A stretch of DNA of 6,460 nt from the NCBI GenBank assembly GCA_031277045.1, contig JAISLX010000099.1, positions 1 through 6,460 of the forward strand. Reading direction: 5' to 3'. The notes under the pieces were generated by a model. The model was not told the origin of the DNA and ran no database searches. It was given only the letters and a program-made list of their open reading frames with translations. Positions 1 through 5,514 of this stretch are shown in pieces. The first letter of the stretch is position 1, and the number at the start of each line of letters is the position of its first letter. The stretch is from Treponema sp. (GTDB lineage: Bacteria > Spirochaetota > Spirochaetia > Treponematales > Breznakiellaceae). Both the position numbers and the translations under genes were made by a program.

Positions 1-947
1 GCTTCGGCAAAGGGGAACACATGGGAGATCTGACCCTCAATTTTGATCCTGCCCTCTTTGTAGGCGTTGATCACTTCCTCAAATTTGTTGTTCTGCAGCC
101 GGGAACCCCGGACATCCAGTTCCTTGGCGGTGATCTTGAACTGCTGCACCGGGGAGGGCTCCTCCAGGAAGGCCATAGTGATGACCCGGCCCGCGTTGCA
201 GGTGAGGTCCGTCAGCAGGGGCAGGGAGCCGGGGAAGCCCGCGGCGTCAATGGAGACCGTGGGACCCCACCGCGTGTATTCCTTTAATTTCGCGGCCAGG
301 TCCTCCTTTTTGGAGTTGATAACCCGGGACACCCCCAGGGCCGCGGCTTCCTCCAGGCGCTGATCCACCACATCGGACACGATAAGCCGGGCGCCGGTCA
401 GCAGCACCGCCTTAATCAGGCTTTTTCCCAACGCCCCGGCGCCGAGGATGAACACAATGTCGTCCCCGGTGATCTGCGCCCGGGAGCAGGACTGGAAGGC
501 GATGCTCATGGGCTCTATCATCACCGCGTCGGTAAAGGCGAGACCCGGGGGAAGGAGGTGCATGGCCTCCTCCCCGGCAACCACGTATTCCCGGTAGCCG
601 CCGTCGATATGCACACCCCGCACCTTCAGATTACAGCAGATATTGGGCCGCCCTATTTTGCAGGGGTAGCATTCCCCGCAGGCGACAATCTGGTCGAGGA
701 TCACCGGGTCTCCAACCTTCACTTTGGTGACATCCTTCCCGGTTTCGGCCACTACTCCCACAATCTCGTGGCCCATCACCCGGGGGTACGTCGCCACCGG
801 GGAGGTCCCGTGGTAGATATGCACATCGGACCCACAGATTCCCGCGGCCTTCATCTTAACCAGCACGTCCCCGGAACCTTCGATTTTCGGTTTTTCCACG
901 TCGAGCATCTTGAGAACCCGGGGCTTTTCCGTCAACAGTTGTTTCAT
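1..947 (-). CDS. Zinc-dependent medium-chain dehydrogenase, LgoD/RspB (L-galactonate/L-gulonate 5-dehydrogenase)-like, partial
   Basis: NAD-dependent oxidation of a secondary hydroxyl on a polyol or sugar acid is the likely reaction, in the cytoplasm. The frame is open from the ATG at 947 to the window edge: 315 codons, with roughly 25-35 C-terminal residues missing against a usual length near 340. Catalytic zinc ligands are visible as C38 (GICGSD), H60-E61 (GHE) and E145 (IEP). The structural zinc cysteines are C90, C93, C96 and C104. The Rossmann glycine motif GAGALG is at 169-174, and D192 at the end of the second strand favours NAD over NADP. 'GVHIDGG' at 111-117 and 'GSR' late in the protein resemble E. 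coli LgoD (YjjN) and RspB. GGAGG lies about 5 bases before the ATG. The gene follows dctM by 37 bases, so it is probably the last visible gene of the TRAP operon. Sorbitol or threonine dehydrogenase-like activity is an alternative. The family is certain; the substrate is not. Confidence 0.93.
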   Translation of the reverse strand, partial: MKQLLTEKPRVLKMLDVEKPKIEGSGDVLVKMKAAGICGSDVHIYHGTSPVATYPRVMGHEIVGVVAETGKDVTKVKVGDPVILDQIVACGECYPCKIGRPNICCNLKVRGVHIDGGYREYVVAGEEAMHLLPPGLAFTDAVMIEPMSIAFQSCSRAQITGDDIVFILGAGALGKSLIKAVLLTGARLIVSDVVDQRLEEAAALGVSRVINSKKEDLAAKLKEYTRWGPTVSIDAAGFPGSLPLLTDLTCNAGRVITMAFLEEPSPVQQFKITAKELDVRGSRLQNNKFEEVINAYKEGRIKIEGQISHVFPFAE

Positions 948-984
948 ACTGCCCTCCATAAAAAGCAGTGGTTATGTTTTATCC

Positions 985-2322
985 TCATCTGAAAAGTCCC
1001 AGGATTGAGGGAACCGGTACCCGGGGCGTATAACCGGCAAACCATTTGAGGGGTACCATGATCAGCTCGGGAACCAGAGTCATGGTCAGCAGGAGCAGGC
1101 ACTGGACGATGAAGTACGGCAGGGTGGGCATCAGAATCTCCTCCATTTTGATCTTCCCCGTCGCGCAGGCGACATTAAGCACCGGCCCCACCGGCGGGGT
1201 GAGCAGGCCCAGGACGTTGACCAGCACAAAGTTGATGCCAAAGTAGACCGGATCGATTCCCGCCGCCCTCAGCAGGGGAATAAAAATCGGGGTCAGGATA
1301 AGAATCGTGGGAACCACGTCCATGGCGGTTCCAACCAGCAGAACCACCGCCATCAGCATGACGTTTAACAGGATGGGCCGGTCGGTTAACCCGCTCAGGG
1401 CGGCGGTGATCATCTGGGGCATCCGGGCGATGGTCATAACGTAGGCCGCAACCTGGGCGGCGGCCGCGAGGAACATGACCACGCTGGAAGTCTTCGCCGC
1501 GCCGATAAGGGCCTTGAATATATCTTTGGGCTTGAGTTCCCGGTACACAAAGACCCCCACGAGGAGGGCGTAGACCACGGCCACGACCCCCGCTTCGGTG
1601 GCGGTAAACACCCCGCCCCGCAGTCCCACAATGATGATGACCGGGAGAAGCAGCGCCCACAGCCCGCTTATGAACATTTTGAAGGTTTCTTTAAGGGTCG
1701 GTTTCGGCGCGTTGCTTTTAATCGCGTCTTTGCGGGAAATAAAGAACCAGCAAACGCTCATAATTATGGTGAGGTATATTGCCGGCGCGATACCCCCCAG
1801 AAAGAGGGACTTGATCGAAACCCCGGCGGCAACACCGTATACAATCATCGGCACGGAAGGGGGCATGATGGGGGCTACCATGTTCCCCGCCGCCACAAGA
1901 CCCGCGGACTTGGCGCGATTGTAGCCGGAATTTGCCATCATGGGGATAAGGATAGCCCCCAGGGCGGCGGTACTGGCTACAGCGGAACCCACGAGGCTGG
2001 CGAACATAAGGCAGGCGAGAATCGTCACATAACCCAGGCCGCCCCGGACCCGTCCGACAAAGATGTTACAGAAATCGATGATCCGCCTGGTAAGGCCGCC
2101 CCGGTTCATCAATTCTCCGGCGACGACGAAGAAAGGCAGGGCCATCATGGTAACGCTGTCAACCCCCCGCAGGAGCTGGGCCGCCACAATCTGCGGATTG
2201 GTGGAGGTTCCCCCCATGTGGAGGACCGTGGCGGATGAACCGAACAGCAGAGAAAAAGCGATAGGAAGACCAAGGAGCATCGACCCGCAGAGGTACACCA
2301 AAAATAAAATTATCAGAGACAT
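985..2322 (-). CDS. dctM: TRAP transporter large permease subunit (DctM family)
   Basis: This is the ion-coupled translocation subunit of a tripartite ATP-independent periplasmic (TRAP) transporter, in the inner membrane. The 445 residues match the usual length of about 425-450 and form many hydrophobic segments from residue 2 to about 430, consistent with the 11-12 helices of the family. Recognisable family motifs are ALPFFVVAGELMNRGG (71-86), GSAVASTAALG (122-132), APIMPPSVPMIVYG (160-173), ATEAGVVAVVYALLVG (251-266) and GLLTPPVGPVLNVA (382-395). The ATG at 2322 has AGGAG six bases upstream, and that site overlaps the dctQ stop codon, so the two membrane subunits are probably translationally coupled. 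The substrate cannot be told from this subunit; the receptor and the following dehydrogenase suggest a sugar acid. The gene is intact. Confidence 0.97.
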   Translation of the reverse strand: MSLIILFLVYLCGSMLLGLPIAFSLLFGSSATVLHMGGTSTNPQIVAAQLLRGVDSVTMMALPFFVVAGELMNRGGLTRRIIDFCNIFVGRVRGGLGYVTILACLMFASLVGSAVASTAALGAILIPMMANSGYNRAKSAGLVAAGNMVAPIMPPSVPMIVYGVAAGVSIKSLFLGGIAPAIYLTIIMSVCWFFISRKDAIKSNAPKPTLKETFKMFISGLWALLLPVIIIVGLRGGVFTATEAGVVAVVYALLVGVFVYRELKPKDIFKALIGAAKTSSVVMFLAAAAQVAAYVMTIARMPQMITAALSGLTDRPILLNVMLMAVVLLVGTAMDVVPTILILTPIFIPLLRAAGIDPVYFGINFVLVNVLGLLTPPVGPVLNVACATGKIKMEEILMPTLPYFIVQCLLLLTMTLVPELIMVPLKWFAGYTPRVPVPSILGLFR

Positions 2323-2328
2323 CGTTTT

Positions 2329-2333
2329 CTCCT
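2329..2333 (-). promoter_or_regulatory. Ribosome binding site of dctM, overlapping the dctQ stop codon
   Basis: AGGAG lies six bases before the dctM ATG and shares bases with the TAG stop of dctQ (2332-2334), reading TAGGAG. A ribosome finishing dctQ would be placed on the dctM start, which fits equal production of the two membrane subunits. The overlap is seen directly; the coupling is inferred. Confidence 0.8.
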
Positions 2334-2865
2334 ATTGTATGCTCTCCTGCATTTGATCCGATTCCGGGTCGTCCCGGATCTTAAGCAGATCGGTGACCGG
2401 CATTTTCAAAACAACAAGGCGGAACAGATTTGCCAGGGCAATAATCCCAATGGCAATGCCGGTTACAAGCCCCGATGCGTATACGAGAAAAGTCGGGAAT
2501 TTAGTGGCTACCCAGTTGTCATTCAAATTCTGGATAACCAGTCCCCAGCTTCCCCGGGTCAGAATAATCATGAGCCAGATAACCCCGATCTGCACCAAAA
2601 AGTAGATGATCCGCTGGGCGATGCGGGGTACCCGGGACAGGATGCTGTCGATGATAAGGTGCTGGTTGTCCCGCATGGCCCCGATGGAACCCAAGTACAC
2701 CAGGTATATAAAGCAAAGCCGGGCAATTTCCTCGGACCACGCAAAACCCTTGCTAAAGAGGTATCTAAAAACCACATTCATAAAGACAAGGATTATCATG
2801 GCCGCCAAAAAGAAGGCAATGAGAATTTCAACACCCCTGAAAAGGGTATTCAAAAACTTTTTCAA
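2332..2865 (-). CDS. dctQ: TRAP transporter small permease subunit (DctQ family)
   Basis: This is the small inner-membrane subunit that pairs with DctM in a TRAP transporter. It has 177 residues, normal for the family, and four hydrophobic segments at about 12-35, 48-64, 86-103 and 126-150. The conserved DctQ stretch is present: 'MNVVFRYLF' (29-37), 'WSEEIARL' (43-50) and a charged loop 'MRDNQHLIID' (64-73). The start is a TTG at 2865 with a strong AAGGGGGG five bases upstream; no in-frame ATG lies near it, and starting later would cut into the first helix. The C-terminal tail after 155 is charged and cytoplasm-like. dctM begins nine bases after the stop. The 107-base gap to dctP upstream contains repeats that could reduce expression of this gene relative to the receptor. 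Confidence 0.95.
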   Translation of the reverse strand: MKKFLNTLFRGVEILIAFFLAAMIILVFMNVVFRYLFSKGFAWSEEIARLCFIYLVYLGSIGAMRDNQHLIIDSILSRVPRIAQRIIYFLVQIGVIWLMIILTRGSWGLVIQNLNDNWVATKFPTFLVYASGLVTGIAIGIIALANLFRLVVLKMPVTDLLKIRDDPESDQMQESIQ

Positions 2866-2870
2866 TAGAA

Positions 2871-2878
2871 CCCCCCTT
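2871..2878 (-). promoter_or_regulatory. Ribosome binding site that supports the TTG start of dctQ
   Basis: AAGGGGGG ends five bases before the TTG at 2865. It is the only purine-rich anti-SD match near the N-terminus, and it decides the start codon for a gene that lacks an ATG. The G-run is unusual compared with the AGGAGG of dctP. Confidence 0.75.
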
Positions 2879-2891
2879 GTTAGTTATATAT

Positions 2892-2941
2892 AGTGAGGAG
2901 TGAGGAGTGAAAAAAAGAGTGTCACCTAACTCCTAACTTCT
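2892..2941. repeat. Inverted heptanucleotide tandem repeats in the dctP-dctQ spacer
   Basis: On the plus strand, AGTGAGG is repeated about 2.7 times with a period of 7 (2892-2910). CCTAACT is then repeated twice (2925-2938). The reverse complement of the second unit is AGTTAGG, one base different from the first. The two blocks can therefore pair as a 14-bp stem with two mismatches and a 19-base loop. A further perfect complement of AGTGAGGAG is at 2951-2959. The repeats fill most of the 107-base gap between the receptor and the membrane subunits. Possible roles are an RNA stem that protects dctP message or slows transcription, or simply short tandem repeat expansion. Confidence 0.7.
2911..2934 (-). 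terminator. Possible weak terminator or attenuator between dctP and dctQ
   Basis: On the minus strand, a short stem AGGAGT/ACTCTT (six pairs including one G-U) with the loop TAGGTGAC runs directly into a run of seven T. The stem is weak, so read-through into dctQM is expected. Partial termination here would give more receptor than permease, a common need in TRAP operons. The T-run is seen directly; its function is inferred. Confidence 0.3.
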
Positions 2942-2972
2942 CCCTTCCCTCTCCTCACTTTAGCTCCTCCTC

Positions 2973-4007
2973 CTACTGGACCGCTTTTATCCGGTCGGTC
3001 AGGGGTTTGGCCCAGGCGTGTTCCGCAAAAAGCTTGTCGGTAAGGGGCTGAATCATCTGGATGATCCGCGCCTGATCCGCGGCGGTGGTGGGGGTTACCG
3101 TTACTCCCTTGTCCTTGAGGAACTGCCGGTCGTTGTCCACGCTCTTGATATAGTCGTCCCAGGCTTTTGTCCCGGTGGCCTTGGCCGCGTCGCTCACTAT
3201 CTTCTGCTGGGCGGGGGTAAGTTTATCGTAGAATGGGGCGCTGACGATGATCTCCAGGGTGGCGATGATGTGGTTGGTCTCGTAGAGATACTTCTGTACT
3301 TCGTAGAAGGCTTCACTGATAACCGTTACCATGCCGTTGTCCTGGCCGTCCACCACGCCGGTTTCCAGGGCGCTGAAGAGTTCCCCCAGCGGGATAACCT
3401 GGGCGCTGGCCCCGAGGTTTTCGGCAATACCTACGTGGATGGGGTTACTGGGCATACGGAATTTCTGCCCTTTGAAATCGTCCACCGAGGTAAGCTTTTT
3501 GTTGCTGGTAAAAGTCCGGGCGCTGTTCGGCCCCCAAGCCAGCATATACACCGTGGGGAATTTCTGCTGGAATTCCTTGTTGATCTCCTCGGCAATGGGG
3601 CCGGTCCAGACCTTCTTCGCGTGGCTCAGGTCCCGGTACAGGAAGGGCCAGTCAGAAATCATCATAGTGGGGTATTCCTGGTTCATGGGAGTCCCGACAA
3701 TGGCGATCTCAATGGTCCCATTCCGGACGCCGTTCCAGAGATCGGCTTCATTTCCCAGGGTACCGGAGTGGTAAATGTCCACCGTAATTGCCCCTCCCGA
3801 AGCCTGTTCAATCTGCGGCTTGAACACCGTGTCCAGAGCCGCCGCCATGGGATGGCTGGCGCCCCAGTTGTCCCCAACCTTGATGGTCAGCTTTTGCTGC
3901 GCGGCGGAGCCGCCGCTCCCCGACTGGGCCCCGCCTCCCGCGAATACACTTCCGGCGGCAATCAAAACCACCAGAACCGTCACCAAGAAACATTTTGTAC
4001 TTTGCAT
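2973..4007 (-). CDS. dctP: TRAP transporter substrate-binding protein (DctP family)
   Basis: This is the periplasmic receptor that delivers substrate to DctQM. It has 344 residues. Residues 1-23 form a Sec signal peptide (a Lys at 5, a hydrophobic core at 7-18, cleavage likely after SVFA). A Gly/Ser/Gln-rich spacer up to about 38 follows, then the DctP fold. Ligand-site residues are recognisable: R164 in 'NSARTFTS', R184 in 'KFRMP' and N224 in 'DGQDNG'. Their spacing (20 and 40) equals that of R127, R147 and N187 in Haemophilus SiaP, where the second arginine holds the substrate carboxylate. A carboxylated substrate is therefore likely; with the LgoD-like dehydrogenase downstream, a sugar acid is the best guess. 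The ATG at 4007 has AGGAGGA three bases upstream. It is the first gene of the operon and follows its own promoter. The signal peptide carries Cys6 but no lipobox. Confidence 0.96.
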   Translation of the reverse strand: MQSTKCFLVTVLVVLIAAGSVFAGGGAQSGSGGSAAQQKLTIKVGDNWGASHPMAAALDTVFKPQIEQASGGAITVDIYHSGTLGNEADLWNGVRNGTIEIAIVGTPMNQEYPTMMISDWPFLYRDLSHAKKVWTGPIAEEINKEFQQKFPTVYMLAWGPNSARTFTSNKKLTSVDDFKGQKFRMPSNPIHVGIAENLGASAQVIPLGELFSALETGVVDGQDNGMVTVISEAFYEVQKYLYETNHIIATLEIIVSAPFYDKLTPAQQKIVSDAAKATGTKAWDDYIKSVDNDRQFLKDKGVTVTPTTAADQARIIQMIQPLTDKLFAEHAWAKPLTDRIKAVQ

Positions 4008-4010
4008 ATT

Positions 4011-4017
4011 TCCTCCT
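4011..4017 (-). promoter_or_regulatory. Strong Shine-Dalgarno site of dctP
   Basis: AGGAGGA lies three bases before the ATG. It is the best ribosome site in the window, in keeping with the high receptor level a TRAP system needs. Confidence 0.8.
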
Positions 4018-4036
4018 GAGAAATTGAATTATAAGT

Positions 4037-4051
4037 ATGGTAGCATGGTAG
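4037..4051. repeat. Direct repeat of CTACCAT over the dctP -10 region
   Basis: The minus strand reads CTACCAT, one base, CTACCAT: two exact 7-base copies at 8-base spacing (4045-4051 and 4037-4043). The downstream copy contains the proposed -10 hexamer. It may be an activator or repressor site, or a chance duplication. Confidence 0.6.
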
Positions 4052-4065
4052 TATTCAGCCGTCAA
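4037..4065 (-). promoter_or_regulatory. Likely sigma-70-type promoter of the dctPQM-dehydrogenase operon
   Basis: The -35 box TTGACG (4060-4065) matches 5 of 6 consensus bases. After 17 bases comes TACCAT (4037-4042), which matches 4 of 6. The predicted start is near 4030, giving a leader of about 23 bases. A perfect TATAAT (4028-4033) is nine bases to the right of this -10 but has no -35 at a proper distance. The promoter sits in an AT-rich gap with phased A-tracts directly upstream, which would act like an UP element. A 7-base direct repeat covers the -10 region. Confidence 0.55.
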
Positions 4066-4066
4066 G

Positions 4067-4093
4067 TTTTTTTGTTCTTTTTTGTAATTTTTT
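4067..4093 (-). promoter_or_regulatory. Phased A-tracts upstream of the dctP promoter
   Basis: Minus-strand runs of A6, A6 and A7 occupy 4088-4093, 4078-4083 and 4067-4073. Their centres are about 10 bases apart, and the last ends one base before the -35 box. A-tracts in phase with the helix bend DNA, and A-rich DNA in this position acts as an UP element for the RNA polymerase alpha subunit. The pattern is seen directly; the effect is inferred from known promoters. Confidence 0.55.
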
Positions 4094-4099
4094 GCTATT

Positions 4100-4136
4100 T
4101 GAGCCGGTCACCATAACCGATTTGGGAACCGGCTCA
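4100..4136. other. 9-bp perfect inverted repeat between the unknown gene and dctP
   Basis: TGAGCCGGT (4100-4108) and ACCGGCTCA (4128-4136) are exact reverse complements around a 19-base loop. The repeat lies 26 bases after the stop of the 190-residue gene and about 35 bases upstream of the dctP -35 box. As a terminator it is poor, because no T-run follows on the minus strand (AAATAGC comes next). It could be a rho-independent-like stop for the upstream gene, an mRNA 3' end protector, or an operator for a dimeric regulator of the TRAP operon. Confidence 0.5.
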
Positions 4137-4162
4137 TTTATCGGAGAATTTTATGGCGCCCT

Positions 4163-4735
4163 TCATCCGCCCAGGGAGAGGGCCGTGTTGATCTTGGCGT
4201 TGAATTCCCCTTCGTCCATTTCCCCTTTCAGGTAGCCGCTGATGATAAGCTGTACCACACGGGGGAAAGCCTTCCAGTAGCGATCCGGCCAGGCGCCTAT
4301 TTCGGAACGGAGTTCCCGCTCTTCCGCCGGGTCCATGGTTCCCCGTGAATAGGCGACAAACTGGCCGATCATGGCAAGCAGAAGGCCGGCGGGCGGGGCG
4401 TTCCCGGCGGAAGAACCCTGCCCGTCCGCGCCGGGCACCCAGGCACGGAGGAGGCCCTCTACCTGCCCGTCGTCCAATTCGGGCGCTTCCTGCCTGATGA
4501 TACGCGCCGCCATGCTCCGCACCGTACCGGCAAGACCATCCATGGTGGCATTCACGTTTATCTGGGACGCGAGTTCTTTCGCCGTTCTTTTGGGGTCCGG
4601 CAGTCTTTCCATGCCGCCAAACATGGCAAGGTCCCGTTTCCGCCGCACCACCGCCGCCGCCACCGCCTCGATAGCGCCTTCGTCGCAACGGTTTAAGATA
4701 TAGTCCAGTACCTTTACCAGTTCGGGATCTGCCAT
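4163..4735 (-). CDS. Conserved-looking hypothetical protein, 190 residues, soluble
   Basis: I do not recognise this protein. It is predicted to be cytoplasmic: no signal peptide and no membrane segment. The composition is helix-friendly and acidic, with an Ala-rich segment 'EAVAAAVVRRKRDLAMFGG' near residues 22-40, a basic 'DPKRTAKELASQ' near 47-58, a low-complexity Gly/Ser/Ala/Pro patch near 101-116, and a C-terminal part rich in Trp and aromatic residues ('WPDRYWKAFPRVVQLIISGYL'-like). The ATG at 4735 has no strong Shine-Dalgarno; a GGGGGG run is about 12 bases upstream and AAAG is closer. The reading frame is preferred over the overlapping frame at 4134-4688, which gives a Gly/Arg-rich product typical of a shadow. 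It stands alone between the kinase-lipoprotein pair and the TRAP operon, with a candidate promoter of its own. Confidence 0.8.
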   Translation of the reverse strand: MADPELVKVLDYILNRCDEGAIEAVAAAVVRRKRDLAMFGGMERLPDPKRTAKELASQINVNATMDGLAGTVRSMAARIIRQEAPELDDGQVEGLLRAWVPGADGQGSSAGNAPPAGLLLAMIGQFVAYSRGTMDPAEERELRSEIGAWPDRYWKAFPRVVQLIISGYLKGEMDEGEFNAKINTALSLGG

Positions 4736-4818
4736 ATCTTTAGTTTACCCCCCGCCTATATCCCTGACAAGACGCCCCGCAAGGCAACAACACTTACCTG
4801 CAGGGACTTAAAAACATC

Positions 4819-4847
4819 AAAATATTGAAGAATTTTTCTCCTGTAAA
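4819..4847 (-). promoter_or_regulatory. Candidate promoter of the 190-residue hypothetical gene
   Basis: TTTACA (4842-4847; 5 of 6 matches to the -35 consensus), 17 bases, then TATTTT (4819-4824; 4 of 6). A start near 4812 would give a leader of about 77 bases. The rest of the 167-base gap shows only a weak CCCTG/CAGGG pairing and no convincing terminator for the lipoprotein gene. Confidence 0.35.
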
Positions 4848-4902
4848 ACACGAGTTTGGAATCATTTTATGGGTCAAGTTTAGGTAAAGAATCCGGGTAA
4901 CT

Positions 4903-5514
4903 TTAAGGATATACCCCCAGGATCTTCGGTTCACGCAGACGCCAGAGCAGGGTCAACTGGCAGGGTATCGCCTCGCCGGTCTTTGTGATGAGCCGGGCGC
5001 TTATGATTAGAGCGGGGCCCTGTTCCTCCCAGCCGGCAAACTCAATGCGGCGGATTTGGGCGGGGTTCAGCCGGGGGGTTTCCACACCCACCGGCACGGA
5101 GGCCCTGTCCCCGGAGAGAGGTCCCACACGGTAGAGCAGGGCGAGGTAGCTTTCCTCATCATATCGGCCCCGGTTTTCGGCCTCGAACTGGCTTTCCCCC
5201 TGGGCCAGGAGGAAGTCCCGATCCGCCGTGGAAAACGCGCGGGCAAGGGCCTGAAGGTATTCTCCGGCTTCCACGGGAAGGCCCGGGGGCAGCTTCGGCG
5301 AATAATCGCTGTCTTCGCCCGCGGCCGGGGATTCCGGTGCCGGCGTGGACACGGCTTCGGGAACGGCCGTTTCAGGCGGCAGGCCCGCGCAGCCGGCAAA
5401 GACCAAGAGCAGAACTACCGCAAACAGGGCAATTTTCGCGGCGCTTATACGGCCGCGCGGAATCAAGATAACCATGTACTTATTATACATTACGGAGCAG
5501 GGTTTAACTACCAT
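4903..5514 (-). CDS. Small lipoprotein of unknown function, coupled to a sensor kinase
   Basis: This is an exported lipoprotein; its function is not recognised. The chosen ATG at 5514 gives 203 residues and has CAGG nine bases upstream. The first 11 bases of this frame overlap the 3' end of the histidine kinase gene. A basic region and a hydrophobic segment (AKIALFAVVLLLVFAGC) end in Cys42, with VFAG-C as lipobox; Phe at -3 is off consensus but tolerated in spirochaete lipoboxes. An ATG at 5475 would give a more usual 28-residue signal peptide but lacks a ribosome site. After the Cys comes a Pro/Ala/Glu-rich linker to about residue 85, then a compact domain with 'EYLQALARAFSTADRDFLLAQGE' character (helical) and a strand-rich end with Trp residues, finishing LGVYP. 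Cotranslation with the kinase suggests an envelope partner or output of the same signalling system. Confidence 0.85.
   Translation of the reverse strand: MVVKPCSVMYNKYMVILIPRGRISAAKIALFAVVLLLVFAGCAGLPPETAVPEAVSTPAPESPAAGEDSDYSPKLPPGLPVEAGEYLQALARAFSTADRDFLLAQGESQFEAENRGRYDEESYLALLYRVGPLSGDRASVPVGVETPRLNPAQIRRIEFAGWEEQGPALIISARLITKTGEAIPCQLTLLWRLREPKILGVYP

Noticed and set aside
2335..2868. Plus-strand frame of 177 codons exactly opposite dctQ
   Set aside because: It is an antisense mirror of dctQ with a Gln/Asn/Pro-rich hydrophilic product and no start signal.
2935..2972. GAGGAGGAG just after the dctP stop followed by a GTG, a possible tiny gene
   Set aside because: The frame closes after about 10 codons and is made of the purine-rich repeat sequence; it more likely belongs to the spacer repeats.
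3018..4019. Long open frame of 333 codons on the plus strand opposite dctP
   Set aside because: It lies fully antisense to an unmistakable DctP gene, its product is Gly/His/Val-rich with no family features, and it has no ribosome site. It results from GC-rich codon use in dctP.
4134..4688. Alternative minus-strand frame overlapping the 190-residue gene
   Set aside because: The product is low-complexity Gly/Arg/His-rich and the frame lacks a good start; the 4163-4735 frame has normal protein composition.
4880..4925. GGGTA/TACCC pairing around the lipoprotein stop as a terminator
   Set aside because: The stem has only five pairs with a long loop and no T-run after it.
5475..5490. TATAAT on the minus strand inside the lipoprotein start region as a promoter
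   Set aside because: No -35 better than 3 of 6 matches lies at 16-18 bases, and the gene is already overlapped by the kinase transcript. It remains only a weak possibility for a nearly leaderless message from the ATG at 5475.
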